Notes: generated by a model not told the origin, from the sequence alone. A DNA stretch of 64,000 bases from Bacillota bacterium (GCA_023395555.1 JAEWYQ010000084.1:62001-126000), one strand, 5' to 3'. Positions 25,996-34,747 are shown, counted from the first letter of the stretch. A program made the numbers and translations.

Positions 25996-27498
25996 CTACC
26001 ACTTCTTCAGTAACGTTTTTCTCTCAATGGGATCCAGTGCTCGAATAATCGGATCTTCGTAGTAAGAATCATTGCGAATATGTGTCGTTGATACTTCTTC
26101 AAAAATCGCACCTCTTATTGAGGTAAAGGAATGCTTCTCTCCCCTTAATACTGTCTGTATATCTCCCGGCTTCATATAGATATCTTTGCCATCCATATTC
26201 ACCGTCAAATCACCGTATAAGAGCTGGAAGGTCTCTTCCTTCTCCTTATGCATATGTACCGGATGCTTCTGTCCCGGGAGAATCACTAGTAACTTCTTGC
26301 AATATTCCCGGTTGATAATGCTGATAATAATCGCACCCGTCTGGCGGAAATGCTTCATTCCATAATGATGGGACAGCTCTACCTCAAAACTATTGCCCAA
26401 GGCAATCCCCGCCTCATAAAGCATACCTTTGGCATCATGAACTACACTCCTAACCAGGTTAAGGTCCGTGAGCTTTCTTTTCTCCATAAAGGGCGCATTG
26501 GCAATATAGTCCCTTCCGGCCTCCATGCCATCAACAAACTCTCCGCTGGTCATCTGTTTTTCCTGGCAGGGCATTGCAAAATACACATCTTCTTCTGTCA
26601 CCAGCGTTCCTTCTTTGACGTCCTTCTTAAGGTAAACCCCTCTCATAAGGGAACGAAGGGAATCCAGTTCCTCCTGACTGACGTATTTATCATTCTCTTT
26701 CTTGGTTCTGCAGATCATCCTGGCATCCAATACGGCCTTCACCCATCGGTCTGCCTGTTCCGGATTCATAGAATAATTATTCAAAGTAATGGTTTCTGTA
26801 GGTAGCCCCACATGCCGTTCTAAAATCTTAGCTCCTTTTGCAACCGCAAGCATCGGTACAATATTATCATCGGGATTTTCATGCCCGGAATAACCAATGG
26901 TAATATCCGGGTAACGCCGATTCATACGGTCAATAAAATCCAGCTGCAATTGTTCTAAAGGAGCTGGATACTGTGCAATACAATGAAGGAATGCAAACTC
27001 GCATCCCTTATGGGTAAAGAAATTATACAACTTATCAATATCAGATAAAGTCTTTCCGCCCGTCGATATAATGATTGGCTTATGGGTATACGCAATCTTG
27101 GTCAAAAGAGGCCAGTCCATGGCACTGCAGCTTGCCACCTTAATGATATCTACTCCCTGATCCATGCACCAATCCACCCCATCCTCATCAAAAGGGGTAC
27201 TCATGGCAATCAGCCCTTCCTCATGGATTGCATCTACCAGCTGTGTAAACTGATCCACATCCAGTCTGGTGCCCATAAAACGCGGAATATGCTTTACGTC
27301 TTCCCTGTCCTTATATTCCGGATGAATAAAGGTATCCAGATTACGGTACTGCAATTTGACTGCCGCCTTTATGTTATACTTTCTGGCAATCCGGCTCATT
27401 GCTTTTATAATATCAATTCCATGCTCCACGCTGCCCTGGTGGCTGTTGGCCATCTCAAATATGAATAAATCATCAAATAAATTCTTCTCTGCGTTCAT
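25996..27498 (-). CDS. neuB: NeuB-type nonulosonic acid synthase with SAF domain and C-terminal cupin
   Basis: Condenses phosphoenolpyruvate with an N-acetylated hexosamine to make a sialic-acid-like (nonulosonic) acid. 500 residues, longer than the usual about 340. Residues 10-260 form the TIM barrel (FIFEMANSHQGS, KLQYRNLDTF, STPFDEDGVDW, IISTGGKT, GYSGHE, ILERHV). Residues 280-345 form the SAF/antifreeze-like domain (LRSLMRGVYLKKDVKEGT). Residues 365-475 form a cupin with the metal-site pattern HPVHMHKEKEETFQLLYGD (His 415, His 417, Glu about 422, His 456), like sugar-isomerase cupins. The ATG follows GGAGG. A sigma-A promoter (27572-27601) precedes it. None of the upstream epimerase, aminotransferase or acetyltransferase genes of the pseudaminate or legionaminate pathway is in the window, so the exact sugar is open. 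Confidence 0.9.
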   Translation of the reverse strand: MNAEKNLFDDLFIFEMANSHQGSVEHGIDIIKAMSRIARKYNIKAAVKLQYRNLDTFIHPEYKDREDVKHIPRFMGTRLDVDQFTQLVDAIHEEGLIAMSTPFDEDGVDWCMDQGVDIIKVASCSAMDWPLLTKIAYTHKPIIISTGGKTLSDIDKLYNFFTHKGCEFAFLHCIAQYPAPLEQLQLDFIDRMNRRYPDITIGYSGHENPDDNIVPMLAVAKGAKILERHVGLPTETITLNNYSMNPEQADRWVKAVLDARMICRTKKENDKYVSQEELDSLRSLMRGVYLKKDVKEGTLVTEEDVYFAMPCQEKQMTSGEFVDGMEAGRDYIANAPFMEKRKLTDLNLVRSVVHDAKGMLYEAGIALGNSFEVELSHHYGMKHFRQTGAIIISIINREYCKKLLVILPGQKHPVHMHKEKEETFQLLYGDLTVNMDGKDIYMKPGDIQTVLRGEKHSFTSIRGAIFEEVSTTHIRNDSYYEDPIIRALDPIERKTLLKKW

Positions 27499-27571
27499 CC
27501 TGTCCTCCGGCTTTTATCTGTCCTTTTTTGGGACAATCACACAATTGACACTCCATTTCATATATCGACTC

Positions 27572-27601
27572 ATTATAACATAAAATTAACCATATTACCA
27601 A
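27572..27601 (-). promoter_or_regulatory. Internal sigma-A promoter before neuB
   Basis: Minus-strand TTGGTA (27601-27596), 18-base spacer, perfect TATAAT (27577-27572), in the only large gap (178 bases) inside the glycosylation island. It would uncouple neuB and the downstream glycan genes from flagellin transcription. Confidence 0.55.
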
Positions 27602-27676
27602 TCCTGTTTTTTATTCCCGCCTCATATCCTCAAGGCCAATCCTCCGCACATTCCACCAAGCCTATTGCCCCAGGAA

Positions 27677-29887
27677 TCAAAAAAATAACGGGCTACTTTG
27701 TATTTTCTTAATAATATTCTCCATCGCCCCCTTGGAATCTGTCACTACTTGCTCCCTCTCTCTTGCTTTCTGCGACATCAGCTCGTAGAATCCTCTGTCT
27801 GTAATATATCTCTGAATAGTGGACAGCATCTCCTCATAATCTTTTACACAGAAATCAGGACCGCCAGAGACTGCCACATCACCATAATCCACAGTAATAC
27901 CCGGCTTACCCTCATGGAATGCCTCAACAATGGAAAATCCTCCGCCCAGCCTTCTTGGATTCACGTATAAATCACAAATCTGCATTAAAGCCAGAATATC
28001 ATTACAATAACCTATAAAGGTAGAATTGGTTTTAAACTCAGCGTACCTTTGACAATAATGATCATACCTTTCAAAACAACCCGCAAATACAACATGCGTC
28101 CCCCAAGCAAAGGTCTTATTCAGCATTTTAACAAAATTGTCATCCACCTCTGAATCAAGGCGAATTCCAACCACAACCAAAACAAACTTGTCCCCAGGAA
28201 TAGAAAATTCTTCTCTCGTCACCGTGCTTATTCTTGGATTCAATTCAAAGGTGAAGGTACTTTCAATAATACTATCACGGGAATAGCCCTTCTTCTGCAG
28301 GTCTTCCCACTCTTCCGATTTAATCTTTCTTCCAATTACAGAAAAGGTTGCCATTGTTGTCGCAAGCGTAGAGAACGCAACGCTGATTGCAGCCTGGGGA
28401 ACAATCCTTCCGCATAAATCCGCCGTCAGACTTCCATTGCCAATACTAATAATAAACGCAGGCCTCCATTCTCTTATCATGCTTACAATCTCCCCTATCA
28501 CAGCGCGGGAAGGCATAGTGGCTTTGGGCTGATAGTAAGGTATCATCATATCCTTATACTGGTAATGGCTAGCTCCACTATATTCCTCTATCACCGTACC
28601 TCCCACCTGGTTATACACAATCAATTGCCCAGCCTCTGTGTACTGCTCACATGTATTGATTAATATCAGCTTTTTCCCAAGCAACTTGGCAATTGTATAG
28701 CAACGCTCCAGTGTCGTCCTGGTCGGCGCATGACGCTCCGAGAGAAATTGAATTGTGAATACAACAATAAGATCTATATTTCTCTCTTCCTTGGGGATTG
28801 GAACCAACTGCTCTGCAAGCGACCTCTCATAGCCATCAAAGGCAGCCCGATATAAACGCTTTAACAATCCTTTTGTATCAGCATCTGAAGATATTTTTTT
28901 TTCCAAACCATATCGCTTGCATTGATTCCAAAGAAAATAACGATGATTTTCATTCAGACATATATTCTCAATCCCATGCTTAATCAATGTATTAAGATAA
29001 TGATTCTCTTTCGTCACCTGCATTAGAAATGACAATATAGCAATACAACGCACAATATCTCCCGGATCATTCATCCAAGCAGCATCATCCAGTATGCTGC
29101 AGGTAATGTAATACGTAAAATAAGAATACCCGTTCATATCCTGCTCTAATTGTTGAAATATACAATGTATTTTCCCAATGTTTTCCTCGGTCAGGCTATC
29201 CAATGCGCAAAATAACTGTTTCATAATCTCATGATCAAAATCATGCATATACTGGAGCTTTTGAAACCCTGGAAAGGCATATTCTTGAGAAGCATTTGAT
29301 GGTTTATCCAAATTAATAATCCGCTTTTCATCCGACAAAACAGGTTCATATAAATAATATACTCCGTCAATCAGGTAATACTTTCTAATGCGTATACGTT
29401 CCTTGATATCCGAGATAGACTTTCCCTCTCCGCTATCTCTTCCATCCTCTCCGATCAACTGATAATCCCTTGTCTCAAAGGAGGTATCGCACCAGCTTAA
29501 CGTATCGCAATTAGAATAAATGGGCTTAAACAATTCTTCACCTATATTAATTGGCAGGGACATAATCCTTTCATATAAAGGGGGAAGATTGTATTCAAAG
29601 CTCTCATCCCTATAATAGAGAAACTGGTCGAAAGTCTGATGATACAGACGATATATAACAAAAAACAATCCGGGTATATCCGTTATAAACAGCTTTTGTT
29701 CTAATAAATCGTTTCGCTCCATCACTTGATCCATTTCATGAATGATATTATCCGGATCATTCATTCTGTCTTCCAGATCATAATAAAGATAAATTGTATC
29801 CCCCTGCCTATCCAGCTTCTCCAAAAATGCCCAAATATCTCCTCTTAAATTCTTCTGCCTGCTGATAAAGCAATATACTTTTCTCAT
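27677..29887 (-). CDS. Large glycosyltransferase, GT-B fold C-terminal half
   Basis: 736 residues, cytoplasmic. The N-terminal about 330 residues are not recognised; they are rich in Tyr, Asp and Leu and mostly helical. The C-terminal half looks like a GT-B glycosyltransferase: IDLIVVFTIQFLSERHAPTR opens the first Rossmann half, and FVLVVVGIRLDSEVDDNF, FIGYCNDILALMQICDLYVN and RLGGGFSIVEAFHEGKPGI (the GT4-type donor-site pattern with the Glu after GFSIVE) mark the second. SGGPDFCVKDYEEML follows. The ATG has GGGAG before it. It sits between NeuA- and NeuB-type genes, so it may transfer a sugar of the flagellin glycan. The donor and acceptor are unknown. Confidence 0.75.
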   Translation of the reverse strand: MRKVYCFISRQKNLRGDIWAFLEKLDRQGDTIYLYYDLEDRMNDPDNIIHEMDQVMERNDLLEQKLFITDIPGLFFVIYRLYHQTFDQFLYYRDESFEYNLPPLYERIMSLPINIGEELFKPIYSNCDTLSWCDTSFETRDYQLIGEDGRDSGEGKSISDIKERIRIRKYYLIDGVYYLYEPVLSDEKRIINLDKPSNASQEYAFPGFQKLQYMHDFDHEIMKQLFCALDSLTEENIGKIHCIFQQLEQDMNGYSYFTYYITCSILDDAAWMNDPGDIVRCIAILSFLMQVTKENHYLNTLIKHGIENICLNENHRYFLWNQCKRYGLEKKISSDADTKGLLKRLYRAAFDGYERSLAEQLVPIPKEERNIDLIVVFTIQFLSERHAPTRTTLERCYTIAKLLGKKLILINTCEQYTEAGQLIVYNQVGGTVIEEYSGASHYQYKDMMIPYYQPKATMPSRAVIGEIVSMIREWRPAFIISIGNGSLTADLCGRIVPQAAISVAFSTLATTMATFSVIGRKIKSEEWEDLQKKGYSRDSIIESTFTFELNPRISTVTREEFSIPGDKFVLVVVGIRLDSEVDDNFVKMLNKTFAWGTHVVFAGCFERYDHYCQRYAEFKTNSTFIGYCNDILALMQICDLYVNPRRLGGGFSIVEAFHEGKPGITVDYGDVAVSGGPDFCVKDYEEMLSTIQRYITDRGFYELMSQKAREREQVVTDSKGAMENIIKKIQSSPLFF

Positions 29888-29936
29888 ATGTCATCTCCCA
29901 CCAATTCCACAGTAATCCATCTATTATTAAAATAAG

Positions 29937-30941
29937 TTACAAAAACATACTCATAAGTCTGTTCATGTCCATCATCTTATCGTCAACATAATAATCCGCA
30001 TTCGGTTTACCAAAGTGCAGCTCATGGTATTTCAAGCCCCATGCACCCAGCTGCCGAATCGTAATATCCCTCCAATCTATTCCAGTGACATACCCTCTTG
30101 CCGTATGCAATACAATGTAATTTCCACTGTCGTACAAAAGATTAACAACCCGGATCATTTCTGAATTCGGTTCCGAACTCCCGTAATCATTGTTCTGCTG
30201 GATTTTAGCGATTACACCATCGATATCAAACACAAACCGTCTGTTTCCGGAGATGATCCTTAGATATTCTTCTGCCTGCTGAAACTCCTCTTCCGTATCA
30301 ATATCATAATTCTTTGCCATCTCATATCCTAAAATCACCTTACCCGTCATAGACCGCTTCTCTAAAATGACCCTTCCACGTACAACGTCAATACAGGCGT
30401 TCTGATAAAATACCTGCGGCAATTCCTGTCTTGGAAGATTATAACACTCCGAAATATCCTTCATTACCGGCATTAAATATCCTTGCTCATCCTTGTGCCA
30501 CATTTTATACGGAATTTCCTTTGCCGGTGCTACTGATCTGACAGAATCCGCTTCAGGGTGATCCATTAACAGCTCTATCATATTATCAATATCCTGACTG
30601 TTACGGATAGGATAAGTGGGTCTCAAATGCACTACAATATCCGCATAATACCCTTCTTTTTCCCTGAGGACATCTAAACAATGACGGAACACATCAATAT
30701 CCAGCGACTGATCCCCTGCATATTCCATGGGTCTGAGAAAAGGAATCTCCGCTCCGTATTCTCTTCCAATCTCTGCATAAGATTCGCTGTCCGTACTTAG
30801 AATGACTCGATTAATATACCTCGACTTTTCGGCATGTTCAATAGAGTATGCCAGCATTGGCTTACCCGCACATGGCCTAATATTTTTGTGAGGTACCGAT
30901 TTTGACCCGCTCCTTGCAGGGATTAATGCTAAAATATTCAT
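29937..30941 (-). CDS. neuA: NeuA-type CMP-nonulosonate cytidylyltransferase fused to HAD domain
   Basis: Activates a nonulosonic acid with CTP to the CMP-sugar used by Maf transferases. Residues 1-225 form the cytidylyltransferase (ALIPARSGSKSVPHKNI at 4-20, VILSTDSESYAEIG, LRPTYPIRNSQDID, NYDIDTEEEFQQAEEYL). From about 230 a HAD-superfamily domain follows (RFVFDIDGVIAKI with the DxD nucleophile pair, VLHTARGYVTG, GKPNADYYVDDKMMD). It could remove the phosphate from a nonulosonate phosphate, as in sialic acid synthesis from ManNAc-6-P, or act on another small phosphate. The chosen ATG is ten bases after GGAAGG; another ATG three codons upstream is too close. The gene lies 10 bases after the first Maf gene. 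Confidence 0.9.
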   Translation of the reverse strand: MNILALIPARSGSKSVPHKNIRPCAGKPMLAYSIEHAEKSRYINRVILSTDSESYAEIGREYGAEIPFLRPMEYAGDQSLDIDVFRHCLDVLREKEGYYADIVVHLRPTYPIRNSQDIDNMIELLMDHPEADSVRSVAPAKEIPYKMWHKDEQGYLMPVMKDISECYNLPRQELPQVFYQNACIDVVRGRVILEKRSMTGKVILGYEMAKNYDIDTEEEFQQAEEYLRIISGNRRFVFDIDGVIAKIQQNNDYGSSEPNSEMIRVVNLLYDSGNYIVLHTARGYVTGIDWRDITIRQLGAWGLKYHELHFGKPNADYYVDDKMMDMNRLMSMFL

Positions 30942-30959
30942 ACTAACCATACCTTCCCT

Positions 30960-32792
30960 TTAAAGTGATTTCAATCCAGTCTCCAGCAGAGGACGTATCC
31001 GGTCAATAGCCTTCAAGACAGCCCGATAGATACCAATTGCATGTTCATAGGTCTTTATTTTATTCTCTTTCTCATCCTCTGTGTATTGATAAATATTCGC
31101 CATCTGCTCCGTAGTATCTTCCGCCAGATCCCAGTCAATTAATTGATAGACCTCTTTCGACTCAATCAATCGATTAAGCTCTCTGATCTTTCGGCTCTTT
31201 AAAATACTGCTTCTTGTTTCCTCAATAGACTTGTTATATTTCTCCAACAGTCTTTCACTAAGCTCGAGCGCCTCCCGCGCATTTTGCTCCATAATCTGCA
31301 TATCAGCCAGATCCTGCTTCACCATATCTCGCACTCGGCGAAGCTGTTCCTGATCCAGCGTAGGCTTCAGATCCGCCATTAGCTGCTCGCAATCAAAGGT
31401 TCCTGTGCAATAAGTACGGATGGCCTCCTTTAACGTCATAATCCTTGTACCATGGATCCGGGCACCACCTTCTGTCGCGTCAATTACTTCCTTCCCCTCA
31501 AAAAGCTCAACCGCATCCTCAAACCAACGAATATAGATATACCAGTCATATCTCGTCTTGATCTGATTTCCGTAGATATCCTCTACCATCTCAAGATTCC
31601 TGCCTGCACCGCTTGCGTCCACCTGACGTCCGCCCGCATGCGTCGCGTTACCAAGATAAGCCAAATCCTGTCCCACTAGAATAATCCTCTGAAACCCCAT
31701 AGTCTCACAGGCAGAAAAGGCTCCCGTCGCCACCGAGCCCCCCGAATGAATATCCCCAGTATTTATCCCTAATCTCTGATAAATTCCTTTGGCATAACCC
31801 TCCAGATTATACAGGATCACTCTCTTTCTGTTGTTTTGAACATTCTCCGGCCTGGCATCAATTCTGGTTAGCAGCGGTATGTTTCGGCACCTATCATCTC
31901 TCAAGTGAGAAAGCGATTTCCTGGGATCAAGCGTAACAATAAAATCAGGTAATATATCATGTGCCAACAAATATTTTACCGCAGTATCTACCGCAAATAT
32001 AGCTGCCTTTCCCTTTGCCAGCTTCAAATCCTCTATGTTTTTATCTAAAGAGGGGCCGGCTGCCACTATGATCGCAGGTACCTCCTCAACAAATCTTCCC
32101 GTCAAATCCACCTCAATATTGCCGCCATTAAGAAGGTTAATGTTCCTGAGCATATTATCCAGTGCTACTCTGCCAATAGCCAGCTCTGTATATTTATTGA
32201 CAGTTATTTTCTCCGTGTTATCTTCTTGTATTTTATGAAAAGTACGAAATTGCTCCGCGAAAACCCTTTCATACCCTGGATGTGAACAAACAATCTGGGA
32301 TTGCTGATTCACGATACCAACATAATTGCTGAGCAAATTCTTAATTTCATTATCATTAATCCCTTTCACGGTAATGGATACACTACCCGCCCCAATAATA
32401 TCCGTTAAATCATATTCCTCCATCACATGTCGGAACAGCCGAGGGCTTGGCTCATAGATCAACAACGCATCCCCCGGCTTCAATTTCTTCATTAACTCCC
32501 TCACAACAATACCATTCCCCAGGCCGAACATAGATACTACAATTGCCAAGTTCCGCATATCAAATTGTTTTGCCCAGCGCTGTGCCTCATGTCTCGGGTC
32601 ATAGCTGCTATTGAACCGAAAGTTCTTCCCATTCGACTCCATCTCCAATACAGGCATCCCGTTCCTGGCCTGTATTGTACGAAAGGCCTTCTCTTCGTCC
32701 TTCGTTATCTGCTCCATCGTTTCATGGATCTTTTTATATAAATATTTCTTCTGCTCTTCCAGTGCCTTCAAATTTTGTTCATAGAACGACAT
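30960..32792 (-). CDS. Maf-type motility-associated glycosyltransferase (DUF115)
   Basis: 610-residue cytoplasmic transferase that probably adds the CMP-activated nonulosonic acid to flagellin Ser/Thr. The N-terminal Rossmann-like part has VVSMFGLGNGIVVRELM (85-101) and LLIYEPSPRLFRHVM. The DUF115 domain starts near 205 with VPAIIVAAGPSLDKNIEDL (238-256), then FIVTLDPRKSLSHLRDD, HSGGSVATGAFSACETMGF and IILVGQDLAYLGNATHAGG. The C-terminal about 170 residues are helical and coiled-coil-like. The start overlaps the small helical gene upstream by 14 bases, which points to coupled translation. Unlike the second Maf (12228-13922) it lacks the extra N-terminal domain, which the small upstream gene seems to supply. 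Confidence 0.92.
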   Translation of the reverse strand: MSFYEQNLKALEEQKKYLYKKIHETMEQITKDEEKAFRTIQARNGMPVLEMESNGKNFRFNSSYDPRHEAQRWAKQFDMRNLAIVVSMFGLGNGIVVRELMKKLKPGDALLIYEPSPRLFRHVMEEYDLTDIIGAGSVSITVKGINDNEIKNLLSNYVGIVNQQSQIVCSHPGYERVFAEQFRTFHKIQEDNTEKITVNKYTELAIGRVALDNMLRNINLLNGGNIEVDLTGRFVEEVPAIIVAAGPSLDKNIEDLKLAKGKAAIFAVDTAVKYLLAHDILPDFIVTLDPRKSLSHLRDDRCRNIPLLTRIDARPENVQNNRKRVILYNLEGYAKGIYQRLGINTGDIHSGGSVATGAFSACETMGFQRIILVGQDLAYLGNATHAGGRQVDASGAGRNLEMVEDIYGNQIKTRYDWYIYIRWFEDAVELFEGKEVIDATEGGARIHGTRIMTLKEAIRTYCTGTFDCEQLMADLKPTLDQEQLRRVRDMVKQDLADMQIMEQNAREALELSERLLEKYNKSIEETRSSILKSRKIRELNRLIESKEVYQLIDWDLAEDTTEQMANIYQYTEDEKENKIKTYEHAIGIYRAVLKAIDRIRPLLETGLKSL

Positions 32793-33135
32793 AGCTGCCT
32801 TCCTCTCCTAATCTTAATCCAGCAAAAACATCCTCTAATTGCTTCGCTATTTCCAAGGACAACAAATCCGCTAAAAGAATCTCATCCTTTTCCTCCAACG
32901 CCGACATTGCCTGAGTAAATGAGTTCAGCCATTGCTCTTCATTAAATACAAGCTCCTCTGTCCGACAGTATTGTTCCATATCCTCTGTAAGCATTATCAA
33001 TTTCTTCAGCAGACCATTCAATGCCAGGTACCCATCCTGCTGCTTCTGCTGGTAAAAATAATCTGTAACAGCGATGATCTCTTCTATTACAGCTTGGATC
33101 TCCTGGATTAAGCTTTCCTTCATATTAACAATCAT
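32779..33135 (-). CDS. Small helical protein, free-standing relative of the second Maf's N-terminal domain
   Basis: 118 residues, fully helical, no signal peptide, no named family known to me. It starts at an ATG right behind GGAGAGG; another ATG four codons later has a worse-placed site. The pattern of LNGLLKKLIMLTEDMEQY and LEEKDEILLADLLSLEIA parallels residues about 40-110 of the Maf at 12228-13922 (SADLLKRMDAGMGRLQAI; AQNSKDYVLQADLYELQL), including the KD..L.ADL..L core. It overlaps the first Maf gene by 14 bases and follows the flagellin. A role as Maf partner or flagellin chaperone in the way FliS or FliT act is inference. Confidence 0.75.
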   Translation of the reverse strand: MIVNMKESLIQEIQAVIEEIIAVTDYFYQQKQQDGYLALNGLLKKLIMLTEDMEQYCRTEELVFNEEQWLNSFTQAMSALEEKDEILLADLLSLEIAKQLEDVFAGLRLGEEGSYVVL

Positions 33136-33164
33136 TCCTCTCCTCATCATTCACAATGAATAGA

Positions 33165-33200
33165 TAAATAAATGGGGGCTGACCCTAAGGTCAACCCCCA
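33165..33200 (-). terminator. Terminator after the main flagellin gene
   Basis: A 12-bp stem (33173-33184 with 33189-33200, one G-T wobble) with a 4-base loop, followed on the minus strand by a T-rich stretch. It lies about 27 bases after the flagellin stop. The downstream glycan genes must be read by leakage or from other promoters. Confidence 0.85.
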
Positions 33201-33226
33201 TGATCACCATGGTAATATTTACTAAA

Positions 33227-34045
33227 TTACTGTAATAATGACAATACACCCTGAGTGGATTGATTTGCCTGCGCCAACATGGACTGAGCTGCCTGCTGAA
33301 GGATGTTACCCTTAGAGTACAGCACCATCTCTTTCGCCATATCAACGTCACGGATACGAGACTCAGCGGATTGCAGATTCTCTGCAGTATTATCAGCATT
33401 TGCAATCGTGTGCTCCAATCTGTTCTGTAACGCACCCAACTTAGATCTCTGTGTGGATACATCCTTAATAGCTGCATCAAGGGTTGATAACTGTGCTGTT
33501 GCTAAGGAATACTGGGAAACCTTATTCTGAACCTCATCAATTTTTAAAGATTTTGCTGTCATGCTCTTGATGCTAAACGTAATGCTCTGCTCCTTATTCG
33601 CACCAACCTGAAGGTTCTTGCCTTTGAACTTACCGCTCAGAAGCTTAATGGTGTTGAACTCAGTCTGCTTAGCAATACGGGAAACTTCGCAAGTCAACGC
33701 CTTTAACTCTTCCTTGATCGCAGTACGGTCGTTGGAAACGTTAGTATCGTTAGCTGCCTGAACCGTCAGCTCTCTCATTCTCTGCAGAATGGAGTGAGTC
33801 TCATTCAGTGCGCCTTCTGCTGTCTGGATTAAGGAAATACCATCCTGTGCATTAGTGGAAGCACGGTCAAGACCTCTGATCTGTCCGCGCATCTTCTCGG
33901 AAATGGAAAGTCCGGCTGCGTCGTCGCCTGCACGGTTAATTCTGTATCCGGAAGAAAGCTTCTCAGTTGACTTTGCTACATGTCCGTTGGTAATGCCCAA
34001 CTGTCTGTTGGTGTTGGCTGCTGCCATATTGTGTTGTACTATCAT
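33227..34045 (-). CDS. fliC: Flagellin, main filament protein
   Basis: 272 residues, the compact type with almost only the conserved D0/D1 domains. N-terminus MIVQHNMAAANTNRQLG, LSSGYRINRAGDDAAGLSIS and GISLIQTAEGALNETHSIL; C-terminus LGALQNRLEHTIANADNTAE, ESRIRDVDMAKEMVLYSK and ANQSTQGVLSLLQ. The middle (about 145-190) is a short variable part. Exported by the flagellar type III system with FliS as chaperone and probably glycosylated by the Maf enzymes downstream. The ATG is set by AAGGAGG. A textbook sigma-D promoter lies 130-160 bases upstream, and the leader carries a GGA-loop hairpin, so CsrA/FliW translational control as for B. subtilis hag is likely. A terminator follows the gene. Confidence 0.98.
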   Translation of the reverse strand: MIVQHNMAAANTNRQLGITNGHVAKSTEKLSSGYRINRAGDDAAGLSISEKMRGQIRGLDRASTNAQDGISLIQTAEGALNETHSILQRMRELTVQAANDTNVSNDRTAIKEELKALTCEVSRIAKQTEFNTIKLLSGKFKGKNLQVGANKEQSITFSIKSMTAKSLKIDEVQNKVSQYSLATAQLSTLDAAIKDVSTQRSKLGALQNRLEHTIANADNTAENLQSAESRIRDVDMAKEMVLYSKGNILQQAAQSMLAQANQSTQGVLSLLQ

Positions 34046-34052
34046 ATTAAAT

Positions 34053-34089
34053 TCCTCCTTGAAATTATTATTTGTAGCTTCCATGCTAC
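34053..34089 (-). promoter_or_regulatory. Predicted CsrA-binding sites in the flagellin leader
   Basis: The upstream site is a 5-bp stem GTAGC/GCTAC (34074-34089) with loop ATGGAA exposing GGA. The downstream site is the ribosome site itself, CAAGGAGG, between short AATT arms. This two-site layout is the one by which CsrA blocks hag translation in B. subtilis, released by FliW. Both fliW and csrA are encoded about 4 kb away. Confidence 0.6.
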
Positions 34090-34175
34090 TTTACTTTTAT
34101 CTTTGTCGTCCCCCGTCCGGCCGTACGCTCCATTCGGAAGACTTGACTTTAAGTAAATATGATTTACTTGCTATA

Positions 34176-34203
34176 TATATCGGAATACTTTTGAAATACT
34201 TTA
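34176..34203 (-). promoter_or_regulatory. Sigma-D promoter of the flagellin gene
   Basis: Minus-strand TAAAGTAT (34203-34196), 11 bases, TCCGATAT (34184-34177), matching the sigma-28 consensus TAAAGTTT-N11-GCCGATAA at nearly all positions. It begins 20 bases after the stop of the FliT-like gene and gives a leader of about 125 bases. Confidence 0.85.
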
Positions 34204-34222
34204 TACCTTAACAACAAATTTT

Positions 34223-34720
34223 TTATTTTTTCTTGTCGTAAAAAAAGGATTGTTCCTCGTTCTGATTTGACATGGTCTTATAATAAGCCGCCGCCGTTCG
34301 GGAACTGACCATGGACCTTCTGATTTCCTTGCGTTTGCGGGTCAGCAGAGCCTCCAGCTTCGCCCGGTTGCGCAGCTCCATGGCCTGCAGCTTGACACTC
34401 CGATCAGATATTTCCGCAATATGCTCCTGAAGCGTCCGGATCTCGGCCTCATACCGGTACTTATTTCCGACCAGTTCCTCCCTGACATGCTCAAAGGTCT
34501 GATCAAAACCGTGATCCAATTCTTCCAGGCGTTTCAGCAGCTCCTCTTTTCGGGAAACCGTCTCCAGGAAAGCATCCTCTTCAAAGGCACTCTGCTCTAT
34601 GAGCTCCTCCTGCTGTTGTGTTATTTCAATTAAGCTGTAAAGAAGCTCCGATTTCTTAACTGACGCGTCCACCAGAAGCTGTATGTAGACCTGCTTTGTT
34701 TTAAGCTTATCCAGTTCCAT
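34223..34720 (-). CDS. FliT/FlgN-like flagellar chaperone candidate
   Basis: 165 residues, predicted almost wholly helical with heptad character (for example LLKRLEELDHGFDQTFEHV), no signal peptide. The last gene of the flaG-fliD-fliS operon, 27 bases after fliS, which is the normal position of fliT, the FliD export chaperone. The sequence itself is too divergent to prove this: it resembles the FlgN/FliT group in length and helicity rather than by a clear motif. The ATG follows AGAGGACTAGGG. The C-terminus ends in a Lys-rich tail (FFYDKKK). A FliT-like role is likely by position; a general coiled-coil flagellar protein is the alternative. Confidence 0.65.
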   Translation of the reverse strand: MELDKLKTKQVYIQLLVDASVKKSELLYSLIEITQQQEELIEQSAFEEDAFLETVSRKEELLKRLEELDHGFDQTFEHVREELVGNKYRYEAEIRTLQEHIAEISDRSVKLQAMELRNRAKLEALLTRKRKEIRRSMVSSRTAAAYYKTMSNQNEEQSFFYDKKK

Positions 34721-34747
34721 CCCTAGTCCTCTCCATAAATACGCTAT

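Noticed and set aside
33165..33200. Complete separation of flagellin from the glycan genes
   Set aside because: The terminator is good, but no sigma-A or sigma-D promoter was found between it and the small gene at 33135, so some read-through probably feeds the first Maf genes.
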